Origin: Tetraselmis striata
Lineage: Eukaryota > Chlorophyta > Chlorodendrophyceae > Chlorodendrales > Chlorodendraceae
Direction of reading: 5' to 3'
Assembly: GCA_006384855.1 (NCBI GenBank)
Contig: VCJN01003207.1
Span: 1 to 64,000, forward strand
Length of the DNA stretch: 64,000 bases
The stretch's first letter is position 1, and each line of letters opens with the position of its first letter. The position numbers and the translations under genes are program-made. This document shows positions 1 through 10,955 of this stretch, piece by piece. The notes beneath the pieces are model-generated. The model was given only the letters and a program-made list of their open reading frames with translations. It made no database searches and was not told the DNA's origin.

Positions 1-64
1 GGTACTTCAAAGAGCTGGCAATGCAAACGCTCGCTGCGGGTACTTCAAAGCGCTGGCAATGCAA
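1..64. repeat. Short direct repeat at window start
   Basis: A 26-bp unit starting GGTACTTCAAAG and ending GGCAATGCAA occurs at 1-26 and again at 39-64 with one mismatch. The first copy abuts the window edge, so more copies may lie upstream. Confidence 0.7.
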
Positions 65-2836
65 TTCATGGAACTGTAGGCCAATGATATAGAACCCGTT
101 CTTTTAAAATTTTCTGAAAAATCGACGCATCGCTGATTCAACTGTCAAGTTACTTCATATATCAAGCGTGAGTAATTGTAACATTTTCCTTTTGACATGT
201 GGATGGTTTATGCAGTGAATTCATTGGCTGTCAAACCACCAAAGAATTACCTTACGCGAACACATATGCGTCCATCCTAGGGTCCTTGGGAATGCGTTGG
301 ATTAATGCATTAAAAGATAGAACCACAAATAGGATTCATTGCTGTTGGTACATCGTACCAGTTCTTTATCAAGGGAATATCTGGGTGTATTCAAACCGTC
401 GATATGGTGTTCATATAATTTTAGAGTGTTGCGTGACATTATCATATGCTAGTATTGTCTTCGCGACATATGATATGCATCTAACCTATGACTTGATACT
501 AAGCGTACGGAATTTAAATGTGCCACCGCCACAGTAATGGCTGCCCAAGTATTGCGGGCACGTGTATATGCAATCGCTAGTATTATTTCACGCATAAAGA
601 TTTCGTGCGCAATCGAAATGCGCCCATCCTATGGATGGACTCGTGGCGTGTTGCACACCACACCACCTTCGCCATATAATATCCTCAGAAATCGTATATA
701 AATTCCGACGACATATATTCATTGATGTGTATCCTTTTCCAGACTTGCCGCGAGGCGTGGAGGTTAATCAATCACGTTTCCGAGCGTAGGCTCTCGGAGA
801 TTCAGCGCGATGTCTTGGATGATACTCTTCCCTTCAAGCGGGCCGCCTAGGGACCCCCTCGCAGCCATGCAAGGGCATGTCTTCACCTCTACTTGTCCGA
901 CGCTAGCGACATGCTTGAACATATTCCCAGCCCGTCTCGCGGAAAAGCGCAATGCCATCTACCATGCTTGATGAGGAAGTCCCGAGTCTGCAAGTGGTGC
1001 TTTGCCGATTCCAAGGATCAGAACAGTGAGTGCTTCATTTCCCTCACTGGGCCCGTAAGCTGTAGTGGGTATAATGGCTTTAGTCGGCAAGAGACTAACA
1101 TTGCACGGTATCACCAATTTGATTTACAGGAGCCCGCATCAATTTCCTCCTTAGTTCCGCCGATCGTGGCTTCAGTTCTTTCCGCATGTGAAGGTTCCGA
1201 AGACCAATCGTTTCACCATATGCAGCGTGTGTGTGCCACTTCCGCCAAGATTTTACGGTACAACGACACTCCTCATTCCCTATATATGTTGGTTAAGCCA
1301 AGGTTCTAGCACGAAAATACTATCTTTGAACGCCGTAACTAATGTATGGGATTGAATGGAATTGATGTCGCAAACATACTATGTACAACAACAACCCTGT
1401 CGACAGAGCCGTCGCTGAGCGCGTGCAATAATAGCAACATCTGGAGACGGTTTTGCACGAGAGGCATTTCCTCGAACTGGCCTTGCAGTACTCCCGCCAA
1501 AACAGAGACCTCTGCTTGCGAGATCGATGGCATGGATCAAGACGAGACCCGTCCTCCTCATCTAGTGCCGTGGGGCACGGGATGTGGAGAAGAAGAACCT
1601 CATGCAATGTCATCTGACATGCGTCAAGTACAACGGGAGCCAGCCGTGAATTGGAGACGAGGGATCGCTCTCCCTTCCGAGTGTTTTGGCCCGAGTCTAC
1701 CAAGGAGCTTGAGAGCTGGCTAGCCGCCTTGATACGTGGCAGAGATCCCGACGCCGACTATCCCACGTTTTGAAAATGTTGAAGATATGATAGTGGTGCG
1801 GTACGCATTTGTAGGGGCCGTAGGGGGGAGGGGGGGGGGGGGGGTAAGTATGCGACTTCTGGCTACTCGCGCGCGTGCCGTTTAGATAATGCGATCACTG
1901 CAACTATGAGTCAGACACTTGAAGTATTTATCCTCGCCCGCCCGCCCCACAATCATACGCCGTCAAAAACAATAAAATGATGGGTGTGGCGCGTGTCCGA
2001 ACAATGGTCATTCCTTGCATCTGTGCAACGCAGGCCCAATTTTGCACGTTTTAAGCGGGCGAACAATGGGATTGAGTGCAAACAATGGGATTGAGTGCAA
2101 TTCTCACTCTAGAACATGCGTAGTTTTAAGATTTGTTTTTGCGAAGTTGCCCAACGGACAAGCTACTATCACAAGTGGACAACCTAACACTTGCTTTGAA
2201 CATTTGTCGATGGAAGTTCGGCAATTAAGAATTGAATAAAATAGAAGTAGAACACAAAGAAAATGTTTTAAAAGAAATTGATATTTCTCCTATTTTGAAA
2301 GAAATTTTGTAGATACATCTTAGTTGTAGCACTAAGGACATTGTTTGATTGTGTATTGCCCATTCAGCCAGGAGAAGTCTACGTACATTGTTTGAGAATA
2401 GATAGCAAGACAGAAATGCGGACCGATGCACGACGATACTGAGATCAAGTTATTAACGACAACTACAAACACGTTACTGGTACGAGCAGTACAACGCGCG
2501 TATATAGCGTCATCGTACTACAAGTACTTTAGTATAATTGTACAATAATACAGATTATTGCGCAAACGCTGTGATGCACGAGTACGGGTACCCGTACCGG
2601 TAGTCACTAATCAGCAGCAGGTAGTACAATCACGACATAATCCGTAGTGCAGCGCGTCTCAACAGTGTGTTGCGATGGAACTGCTTGAGCAATGACAGTG
2701 ACAGAATAACAGGGTACATGCAACAACAAAATACAATTGGAAAACGCTGGAAGGGCGGCAAAACACGGCCCGGCACAGCCACTAACAACTTTTGCCACCT
2801 TCGCGCTAGTATACATCACACACACACACACTCACT

Positions 2837-2867
<31 letters not shown>
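65..2867. other. Gene-free AT-rich spacer
   Basis: No convincing exon is visible: the ORFs are short, have AT-rich codon use unlike the neighbouring genes, and show no recognisable motif. The stretch holds a G tract near 1829-1846, one copy of a dispersed repeat family (about 2218-2438), and a CA/TA microsatellite at about 2815-2870. Confidence 0.6.
2218..2438 (+). repeat. Dispersed repeat family, copy 1
   Basis: This is one of four diverged copies in the window (others at 16326-16540, 39727-39946 and 46341-46558). It starts near TTCGGCAATTA and ends near GCGGACCGATGCACGACGATA-like sequence. Shared internal landmarks are ACATTGTTTGA and TATTGCCCATTC. No ORF or clear terminal inverted repeat is seen, so the class is unknown. 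Confidence 0.7.
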
Positions 2868-2869
<2 letters not shown>

Positions 2870-2870
2870 G
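2843..2870. repeat. (TA)n microsatellite
   Basis: A run of TA dinucleotides follows a CA-rich stretch. It forms the left border of the repeated element at 2868-4648, whose right border is another TA run. Confidence 0.85.
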
Positions 2871-4642
2871 GTCAGATGTAGTCATCTAGAGGTTTACAGT
2901 ACTTAGCAATGTTGTAATGCGCACGATCCCCGCGGTCGGCGCACGGACTGGGGCCTGCCGGCCCGCACCAGCCCCACGACCTGAGGGATCCGCCCTCGGG
3001 CACCGGCACTCTCTGCTTTGCGCTCGCCTCAACCGGCTCGCGCAAGCAGTCTCGACTCTAGCAGTCGAGCAAAGTGTCAGCTTACTTTATGCCGACTCGG
3101 ACCCTAGCCTCGCTCAGCCTCCCGAGACGCTACACCTTCCCCACCCCGCGACAGCAGGATGCCCCCTCGTCCTGTACCGGAAGACGCCCTAGTCGACGAC
3201 GCCCCGCCACTGCGGCATCCATCGCGGAATTGGAGAAACGCCTGACGGCCCAAGCAATAGCCCTGGAGAGGCGGCTGGCCGAGCAGTCCGAGGCGGCTAC
3301 GGCCGCCTTACTCGCTCGACTGGCCCCTCCCGTGCTATCGCCTCCTCCCAAAGGCACCCAGCCAGCCATTCCCGCGGGCGCGCCTGCGCCCGAGGGTGGT
3401 GAGCAAGGAGCGCAAGTCCCCCCTTCCGGTCTGGAGCCACCCCCACGCGACGGCGACGAGCCTCGCTTGTGGATTCTGACCGACGACGACACCGAATTGG
3501 AGAAACGCCTGACGGCCCAAGCAATAGCCCTGGAGAAGCGGCTGGCCGAGCAGTCCGAGGCGGCTACGGCCGCCTTACTCGCTCGACTGGCTCCTCCTGT
3601 GCAACCGCCTCCTCCCAAAGGCACCCAGCCAGCCATTCCCGCGGGCGCGCCTGCGCCCGAGGGTGGTGAGCAAGGAGCGCAAGAGCCCCTTCCTGCTGAG
3701 CTGGACGCACTCGACACCGAGCTCGAGTACGTCGACTCCGCCTACTTCGGTCAAGTCCCCCCTTCCGGTCTGGAGCCACCCCCACGCGACGGCGACGAGC
3801 CTCGCTTGTGGATTCTGACCGACGACACCGCCGCCCGCGGCCTCGCGGAGCAGCGGGGTCTGACCGCGTACGACAAGTACCTGTATCTTCGCTGTTATGC
3901 TAAGGCATGCGGCCAATCCCTGGCGGTACGGCCGTCACTGCAGTACAGTGTACAGTACCCGGGCCGCCCGTCCCGCGCACGGCGCCCGCGCCCGGGCTCT
4001 GGAGCGCCCTGGACGGAGTCGATGGCGGCCGAGCCCCACCTTCTTGCCGACCTCTCTCCGGCGCCGGCCTGCCGACCAAGTTTTGGAGCGTCTCCCCGCT
4101 GGAGCCTTCCGCCGCTTGGTCCTTTTCAGCCACTCCCACTGACTGGCTGCGGGACGCCCGCCTGGCGGCGGGCGCCCAGCCGCCCCCCAGTGTCACGTGG
4201 GCATCGCACAGGTTGCGCAAAGGCGCGGCCTCGGCAGCGAGCTGCTATGCTGCATTTCTGCTGCTAGCTCGCCCCCGTCCGGCCGCTACACTTCGCTACC
4301 TGTGCAAGCCTTTGGCTTTCTTCTCTGGCTAATCGTGCCTCCTTGGGTAAATGGTCAGATGTAGTCATCTAGAGGTTTACAGTACTTAGCAATGTTGAAC
4401 TGCGCACGATCCCCGCGGTCGGCGCACGGACTGGGGCCTGCCGGCCCGCACCAGCACCAGGAACTGAGGGATCCGCCCTCGGGCACCGGCACTCTCTGCT
4501 TTGCGCTCGCCTCAACCGGCTCGCGCACCCACCCACCCACAGCAATCTTTCTGCGCTAGGAGACACCCAGGCCAAGCCTGTGGTTCTCGTCTTAGCCTCC
4601 AATGTAAGCGAGCTGACATTCTTTGGCAAATCGTGCCTCCTT

Positions 4643-4648
<6 letters not shown>
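2868..4648 (+). mobile_element. Tandemly repeated element with coiled-coil ORF
   Basis: Two head-to-tail units are seen. Unit 1 (about 2868-4350) and unit 2 (about 4351-4648) begin with the same stretch of about 180 bp (2868-3049 and 4350-4528, only a few mismatches). Both end with TCGTGCCTCCTTGGGTAAAT (4332-4351 and 4629-4648). Unit 2 lacks the interior of unit 1, including its ORF. TA microsatellites flank both ends. The arrangement could be a degenerate LTR-type element, with the shared stretch as a terminal repeat, or a satellite-like tandem duplication. No reverse transcriptase or integrase is visible. Confidence 0.55.
3089..4267 (+). CDS. Repeat-containing coiled-coil/proline-rich protein, unknown
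   Basis: A single ORF of about 392 aa, taking the ATG at 3089 (the frame opens slightly earlier). An 89-residue module is duplicated in tandem at DNA spacing 267 bp (first copies of its start at 3227 and 3494). Each module has a charged, alanine/leucine-rich predicted coiled coil (ELEKRLTAQAIALE, then LAEQSEAATAALLARL) followed by a proline/glycine linker. A second block with PPSGLEPPPRDGDEPRLWIL also occurs twice. The C-terminal third is arginine/proline-rich low complexity. A gag-like or host structural role is possible, but no zinc knuckle, protease or polymerase motif follows. It lies wholly inside repeat unit 1, so it is probably part of a mobile element. Function unknown. Confidence 0.4.
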   Translation: MPTRTLASLSLPRRYTFPTPRQQDAPSSCTGRRPSRRRPATAASIAELEKRLTAQAIALERRLAEQSEAATAALLARLAPPVLSPPPKGTQPAIPAGAPAPEGGEQGAQVPPSGLEPPPRDGDEPRLWILTDDDTELEKRLTAQAIALEKRLAEQSEAATAALLARLAPPVQPPPPKGTQPAIPAGAPAPEGGEQGAQEPLPAELDALDTELEYVDSAYFGQVPPSGLEPPPRDGDEPRLWILTDDTAARGLAEQRGLTAYDKYLYLRCYAKACGQSLAVRPSLQYSVQYPGRPSRARRPRPGSGAPWTESMAAEPHLLADLSPAPACRPSFGASPRWSLPPLGPFQPLPLTGCGTPAWRRAPSRPPVSRGHRTGCAKARPRQRAAMLHFCC

Positions 4649-4696
<48 letters not shown>

Positions 4697-4798
4697 TATA
4701 TATATGGTATATATATATGTAGACATGTATGTAGCTACACACGTTTATGTATATATGTATATATATGCACATTTACGTATATATACATATATATATGT

Positions 4799-4834
<36 letters not shown>
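4649..4834. repeat. Compound AT/GT microsatellite
   Basis: A (TA)n run covers 4649-4686. TA/TG-rich sequence follows, and a pure (TG)n run lies at 4802-4834. The block borders the repeated element on its right and separates it from the beta-helix gene fragment. Confidence 0.9.
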
Positions 4835-4836
<2 letters not shown>

Positions 4837-4929
4837 TACAATATATCATATGGGCATCTCGATAAAGATTAAAATCGTTGATTCAAGTCGTGCTGGATTT
4901 GACAGGTGTACCATTTGGCCGAAAGACTT

Positions 4930-6017
4930 TGGCAATGGAGTGTTTGTCGCCAAATCTAAGTTCCGCGGCAGCGAACGAGTGTTGGCATTTGCGGGTAGCT
5001 GCATATTGGAGTGTCCAACAAGCACGGAATGATGGTCGGCGCCATGGTGGAGGAGAGCGCGCAAGCTCGGATCACGGGCAACATCATCACCGGCTGCATG
5101 GATGGTGCTTACGTCACATCTCACAAGTCGCTCCACGTGGCCGAGAACGACATTGCTGGATGCACGGACTATGCACTGTCCTTCTTAGTCAAAGACACCG
5201 CCCGTTCCCCAGCGGGATTGAGCACCATGCGGGAAGACATTTTTGGACCTCGCAACAACTGGGGCGGCGTGTTCCTGGGCACTTCGGCCAGCCCTTGCTG
5301 GGTGAGCATCGAAGGCAGCCTCTTCTACAAGGGCGGCAACGGTATCACGTACTTTTAGGGTTCCGAGGTCCCCACACACTGCCAGCAGCCCCCGCGGAAC
5401 AATCTCTTCTTGCACCTTGAGGGCACTGACACTAGGTCCAGGTGGTGGGCAATGGCCATCCAGGCTTTCTTCACGTTGATGGCGATGATCCTGGCTGCGG
5501 ACCACCCCTGCCGGGGAGAAATGCCTACCATAATTGCAAGAATGGGCCCTGCACCCCACACTGCCTTCTCGACGCCAAGGTGAGAGCAGCCAGCGATCGC
5601 CACTCCCTTGAATCTGGTTTCTGGTGCCCTACTCATTGTTGTTGCCTGACTACCTGAGCTGCGCCGTAAGCACAGGCACCGCGGCACAGCGGGCTGGTGC
5701 AGCCCTGCCTGGAGAGCATATATGCGGACTACGAGACTCGCATGCAGAAGGATTGGCCCCCAAAGCGGGTTGTCTGGGACAGAGAGTCGGAGGACGAATG
5801 GCCTGAGGAGCTGCAGGCATGGACGGAAAACCTTGAGGAAAGAGTGAATATGTATGGCCGAGGGGACCAAATGGGCAAAGCAACCACCGTGCAGAGTCGT
5901 CTCATGGGTTTCCTTGCCAATGGCACCAGCGCAGAGGGGCACAGCCTGCGCTGGGCGGTGTGCAGGTGCCGGAGCGGCGACGGTCTATGGCACGTCACCT
6001 GCGACATGTCAAACTGA
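4930..6017 (+). CDS. Beta-helix-like protein, probably partial
   Basis: I cannot name this protein. Three coding blocks are visible. Block 1 (about 4930-5358) encodes residues spaced like a right-handed parallel beta-helix (ARITGNIITGCMDGAYVTSH, then LHVAENDIAGC), as in pectate-lyase-fold or FBXO11-type repeats. Block 2 (5442-5579) reads VVGNGHPGFLHVDGDDPGCG and is bounded by CAG and GTGAGAG. Block 3 (5703-6017) follows a CAG acceptor, joins block 2 in frame, and ends at TGA with an acidic, tryptophan-containing tail. The junction from block 1 to block 2 could not be resolved in frame, so an exon is missing from the model or the gene is damaged. The 5' side runs straight into microsatellite, which suggests truncation. 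No catalytic residues identified. Confidence 0.4.
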
Positions 6018-7355
6018 TAATCGGAAATGCCATAACGCAAGGGCGCCTACGGTCTGAACAACCTTGTCAGAGCCGTTGCCACGGTGTAATCAATGTGCCA
6101 ATGACACAGCCAAGCATCTTTGACAACAAGAAAGTGAGATTGAAATTGCTCACAACGTGCTAGTCTGCCGCTCTCCACTGCTCAAACTAAGTTGTCCTGA
6201 GGGCCCTGGCCTCTACTGGAAACACATAGTGTAATCACAGCTCAAGCTACGGCCGGCCGGACAAGAACACAAATGCTCTACGCTGCATAAAATGTGAAAT
6301 TTGTCACAACTTTGCTCCCGGGCGACCGAGGCCAGCCGTCTTATGGTCCGACTACACGAAGACAGTTAGGGTCCAGTGATTAAAGCGCGTCGCATGTAGC
6401 CCTCTGAAGGCCTGGTCTACACTGCATATTGATGATGGGAGCTTGTGTATCATGAGAAGGTGCGGTATAAAGTGATGAATGCCCAGTCAAGCCAGCCCTC
6501 GGGCCAGCCCACAGCACCCTCATGCTGCTCTTCATGCAGCGGGCTCTTCATGCCGGCTTCCCCCCTCTGGCGCAACCAGGTACCCTCTGACCCGCCCTGG
6601 ACGCATGCCATGGATCCAGGAGGTCAGGCCTCAAATGCGGTGGGTTGATACCCTAAGTCATGGCGTGCTTCCGCCTCGAAGCATCCCTTGCCGCATATAC
6701 CTGCGGTGCCATGGAAGACATGCACACCCAAATAATTGCGCACTGATATGTGCGTAGATCGAGAGCTTGGGAAGTATATGTCATTGCCGACATCACCATA
6801 CCTGCCCCGCACAGGTTCAGTAGAAAGTGCCGAATTTCACATAGTACACCGTACCCATGCGCAGTTGTCGCTGCCCCCAGCAAATGCAGGTGCTTGTTGT
6901 GCAGTCATTTGACCAGTATTAGCCGCACTTCCGCTGACTTTGCACAGGCCACCAAAAAGTACAGTAGCTAAATCCTGACGGAGTGGAGAAAAAGCGCCCG
7001 GGGGGGGGGGGGGGGGGGGAGGACTATCGTGGAACATTGTACGAGCGGTACACATGCGGCGACATATGCATGACATGACTGAGTGTCCTGGGCCGGTGGC
7101 AGCACAGAATTGGAACATCTCAAAGACAGAGGCCATATGCCTTTGGATGTGATGACTGCGAGGCTTGCCGGCTCTACTTCATCATGGAGGGTGCGCTGTT
7201 GTAGATGCGGCTGGACAGGTCCGCCCTGGACTCTGCGAGGCAGCGGGTGGCGAGACAGGAGGTGGCAAATGGTGAGCAGGGTAGCTACCATGAGAGGCGT
7301 GATACCAGAGGGTGCTAACCGCACTTGGCACCCCCATCCGCGGCTACAGCACTCC
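6018..7355. other. Spacer without recognisable gene
   Basis: ORFs on both strands are short and lack motifs. A G homopolymer of about 20 nt lies at about 6999-7019. This is probably the convergent 3' space between the beta-helix gene and the minus-strand PsbP-domain gene. Confidence 0.5.
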
Positions 7356-8838
7356 CTAGAAGAGAGCTCGGCAACGGGCCACGTCATCTGCGCGCGCACC
7401 TTCCGCTGGCACCACGGAGAAGCTCGCCTGCGCCGCTTTCAGGCTGTCCTGGTTGCGGGCCCACTGCTCTGGGGTGCTGTCCAGGGAGAGCACATAGAGG
7501 CCCCCGCCCGTCACCGCCGCACTCAGCAGCATGACGCCTTCCGAGGGCAGGTTCAGCTGCCAGTCGTAGTAGATCACACCGTCACCATCGGTGCGCTGCT
7601 CTGCCTGCAGTGGAACAGGGGGAAGTGGTCTACTGAGCCGGATACTCTGCCTTCCTGATGCACCAATGCAGCCATGCAGTACCAATTCGATGTGTTGCCA
7701 TGGCGCAAGCAGTGGCCTTTCACGCACCGATGCGGTGTCTGCCAGCCGCAGGTCCCCATTCTTTGCCTCGATTCCAAAGGCGTTGGGTGCGTCAATGGCC
7801 TCAAGGGCGCCGAGGTCCGTGATGTCCACGGCATCCTTGGCGGGTGAGGCCTGCACCTGTATCCTATCGCACGTCAAGACCCCCTCGCCGTCCAGCAGCC
7901 TGGGGAACGTGCGCGTGTAGCGGAACACCGGTCCGTATGTGTCTGGCGGCAGGCGCAGCGGGACAGGGCAGCCCGGGCAGGGGAACAGCCGGTCTCAGCC
8001 GCTGCCATGCGATCCGGTGAGCAGCAGATGACTGTCTGAAATATACTACTGTCCTACTCCTAATGGATACGATGGTATAAACACACGCTGATCACGCGCA
8101 TGCTTGCATGCGTGATGCCGTGCATATGCGCTCAAACTAACACCTATGAAGCAATCACCGGTGCCGTAGTAAGCTGCGTGGTGTCTGCTTGATGTAAAAA
8201 TGGTTGAAATGTGCAGGACTGGCACTGGTACATGCTTGGTGGGAACACAAGGCTAACAGGTGCAGTTGCGATCGCGCACCGGTGTAGAGCACGTATTTCT
8301 CCATTTTGGCCCTCTGTCCAGGCCGCGACTTCCAGTCATCTGGAACCGTGAAGGTGGCAGGGCACTGCTGGAACCGCTCCCCAAAGATGCCCTCCGACGC
8401 CAGCTCGGCAGCCGACGACCGCCGCTGGGGCTGCAGCAGCATCGCCAGGCCGGGCGCCAGCAGGGCGGCGCGGCGGGGAAGAGACGGTGGCGACGCAGCG
8501 CACGAAACTGCCCTCCGCAGCGGCGCACCTGCAGCAAGGGCATGTCGAGCCACTGGCTGAGGGGAGTTTGTGTCTCCTCCCGCCAGTGGAAGGACGGTGT
8601 GAGGCCTTGTCGCCTCGCATCCGCGACCCGCCAATCGCGCCCGCGCAACCCCCTCCCTATTCGCAGCATAACGCGAATGCGGGCAGACTGCCGGACGTGC
8701 AATTAAAGTGGAGCTCCACATCTGTGGTCGGCGCAGGAGGCAGCTCTCCAACGCACCTCGCGAAGCAGGTCGGCCCCGCGCTGGGCCTGACGAGACCCGC
8801 AGCTGAGCACCGGTAATCGACACAGCGGAGGACGCCAT
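7356..8838 (-). CDS. PsbP-domain thylakoid lumen protein
   Basis: Model of four exons: 8757-8838, 8280-8528, 7728-7993 and 7356-7604. All junctions keep frame and give 281 aa. The ATG at 8838 opens a serine/arginine/alanine-rich plastid transit peptide. A twin-arginine-led hydrophobic stretch follows (RRAALLAPGLAMLL), the pattern of a lumen-targeting signal that may use the Tat route. The C-terminal half carries the PsbP signature: an aromatic strand (VIYYDWQLNLP), then GGGLYVLSLDS and a tryptophan-containing helix, ending in ASFSVV where family members have a conserved SF-V. PsbP relatives are extrinsic lumen proteins of photosystem II, photosystem I assembly or NDH; which subfamily this belongs to is not clear. 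Lumen location is inferred from the targeting signal. It is divergent from the gene at 9369. Confidence 0.75.
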
Positions 8839-9368
8839 CGTGTGGGCGACAACAGCGGGTGACGTGAGTCGGCGATTCCAGCGACCAGCTCAGCTGGTGG
8901 GTAGTGTACTCGTGGCTTCGGAGGCAAATAAATAACGGACTGTCTGTGTAGGCATACGCTGCTGGCGGTGCTTCAGCGAGCAGGGACCAGTTCCTCTCCG
9001 CGCCACCGCCAACTGTGGAACGAACGACATGATGGGAGTGCTGGTGCTGGTGCACTTCAATCTTGTCAACGTGGCACAAAAGAATGACACGTGCCTAGCT
9101 TCTATCGCTTCTTTTGTTCGTTTTGTACATGACCTGGCGCCAGAGTGGCATTCATGCCTAAAACCCCCAAGGTAGCTCGTCGCCACGCTATCCATTCACC
9201 GCGCGGGGCGGCATCAACCGCCTCAATCGCCAGCTGCTCCCGCAACAGTCGCCCCCCTGAGAACTGTCGTCAACGCATCTCTGCCCCGATACCCTCGCCA
9301 CGCCGCACCGCTTGCCGCTGAGACCCGTCTCTGCGAATCCTAACCCCAGTCTACCATCCGTCCGCAGC
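8839..9368. promoter_or_regulatory. Divergent intergenic region (bidirectional promoter)
   Basis: Only 530 bp separate the start codons of the minus-strand PsbP-domain gene and the plus-strand gene at 9369, so both promoters must lie here. No clear TATA box stands out. Shared light or plastid-development control is an inference from the two plastid-type products. Confidence 0.45.
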
Positions 9369-10955
9369 ATGGCGTTCCAGCACAGCGTGGCGTCTACCCG
9401 TGCCCTCCCGTCGCGCCCGGCGCTCGGCGGCGCGGAGTGCGCTCGTCTCAGGTAAGCTGGCGAGGGGCGGCAGCGCCCGGGAGAGCTGCTATTGCCCTGT
9501 GGACTCGGTGGAGGCAACGCGCCGAACCCACAATTTGGGGGCAACTTGGCATCTCGGCCGGACGGTGGTCAGAGCCTTGGCCCTGATATCGCGCAGGCAG
9601 CCGCTGCGAGGCGCCCCTAGCTGCCCCCATAGGCTCGTCGCAGCCGCCGCCGGAAGCGATCGGAGCGAGAGCGGCCGCGCCGACGGCCCGGCGCTCAGCC
9701 GGCGGGCGGGGCTGGCCGCGGCGCTAGTCACCGGGTCGCAGCTGCTGCGGCCGTCAGACGCAGGGTGTGCCACAGTGGGCCCGCCGCTCTGCTCCGTGCT
9801 GTTCTGTGCTGTTCGGCGCCCGGCGTTGTGACGGCTCACTCGTCTGCTCTGCCCCGCTTGGCAGGGCGTTCGGGAGGGACTATCCGATGGAGATTCTCTC
9901 TTACGACCTGGTCGAGTGCAAGCCAAAGTACAGCACCTGGCCCGCGCCCTTTGCCGCCGCTCAGGCCCTCGACCGACATCGGCATGCGGCAAATAGCCCA
10001 TGCTGAACGCTTGTGATGCCTGTGATGCTATTGAGGGTGCTACGCGCCTTCCCATCAGCCCCGCCTCTCGCAGTTCACTCACCCAGTCGCTGTCTCGCTG
10101 CCACCCTTCGCAGCACATACGTCCCCAAGCGGAAAGGTTTTAAGTGTATGAACGTTCGGGGCAAAGCCAAGGTCACAGGCAAGGACATGGAGGTCAGTCC
10201 CCCCACATTGGCTGTCAATGTGTGTTCTGTACATGTTTACATTGGGGGGTTGGGGGGGCGGGGGGTGGGGGGGGGGGGGGGGACTTGATTGGCGTCCTGC
10301 TAGCAGAGGCATCAGCGCGCATTCACCTCATACCTGTGGGCGGCCGGTGTGCTCATGCAGGCCGCCGACGTGTTTGGCTTTGTCACCGATGCCAGCAACA
10401 ACTCCGCCCTGGCCGTCAACCCGGACGGCAGCTCCCGCACAGTTGTGGCAGGTGCCGGCATGAGGGCGCCGTCAGCACAGTAGCGCCTCGTCCTCGCCCC
10501 CTACAAACATGCACACAATCACCCACTCCCCCCTCCCTGCGTCGCCCTCCTCTTCCAGGCCTCTGAAATTGAACCTCCCCTCCCTCAGGCATCAAACAGC
10601 CAATGAAGGGAGGCGGCACAGAGGTGGAGGTGGAGTTCACGCTCGTAGTCTCAGGTGCGGGCCGATCAGCAGCCCCGAGCGGCAGTCTCCCTTGTGCGCA
10701 TCATCGCCGGCCAAGGACAGCCGCCTGCACCGCTCCCAGCCGCCGCCCTCTCCGCACAGCACCGCTCCAGCCACCTGACGTCCCGCCCCCTCACTCGCAA
10801 TGGATGGCCGCGCACCCCCTGCAGAGAAGGCGCTCGCAGACCCGCCGCTCAAATTCAAGGCGTTCAAGATGACGCCCTCCGTCGGGCTGGTGGAGGACAG
10901 GTTTGCGCCCTTCTCCGACTGCGAGATGGACCTCTCCGCGGAGGGATGCACCTGA
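9369..10955 (+). CDS. Probable plastid-targeted protein, unknown function
   Basis: Six exons: 9369-9451, 9865-9927, 10114-10192, 10361-10451, 10589-10654 and 10825-10955. Every junction keeps frame and the product is 170 aa. The start at 9369 gives a short serine/alanine/arginine-rich presequence (MAFQHSVASTRALPSRPALG) typical of plastid or mitochondrial import. The mature part contains YDLVECKPNTYVPKRKGFKC, a glycine-rich centre with alternating strands (GTEVEVEFTLVVS) and an acidic end with two cysteines (SDCEMDLSAEGCT). No membrane segment is evident. I do not recognise the family. It looks well conserved in style (charged, few low-complexity stretches) and is likely a small soluble plastid protein. 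Intron 4 onset is followed by C-rich sequence, and intron 3 holds a G tract (about 10248-10282). The second donor (GTACAG) was chosen because it alone preserves frame. Confidence 0.6.

Noticed and set aside
3130..3717. Minus-strand serine/glycine-rich open frame
   Set aside because: It mirrors the repeated coiled-coil ORF on the plus strand and shares its repeat period; no independent support.
5355..5942. Minus-strand frame across the beta-helix gene
   Set aside because: Antisense of blocks that join on the plus strand by clean splice sites.
6999..7019. Proline- or glycine-rich small proteins around homopolymer tracts
   Set aside because: Open frames through C/G runs here and elsewhere arise from the homopolymer alone.
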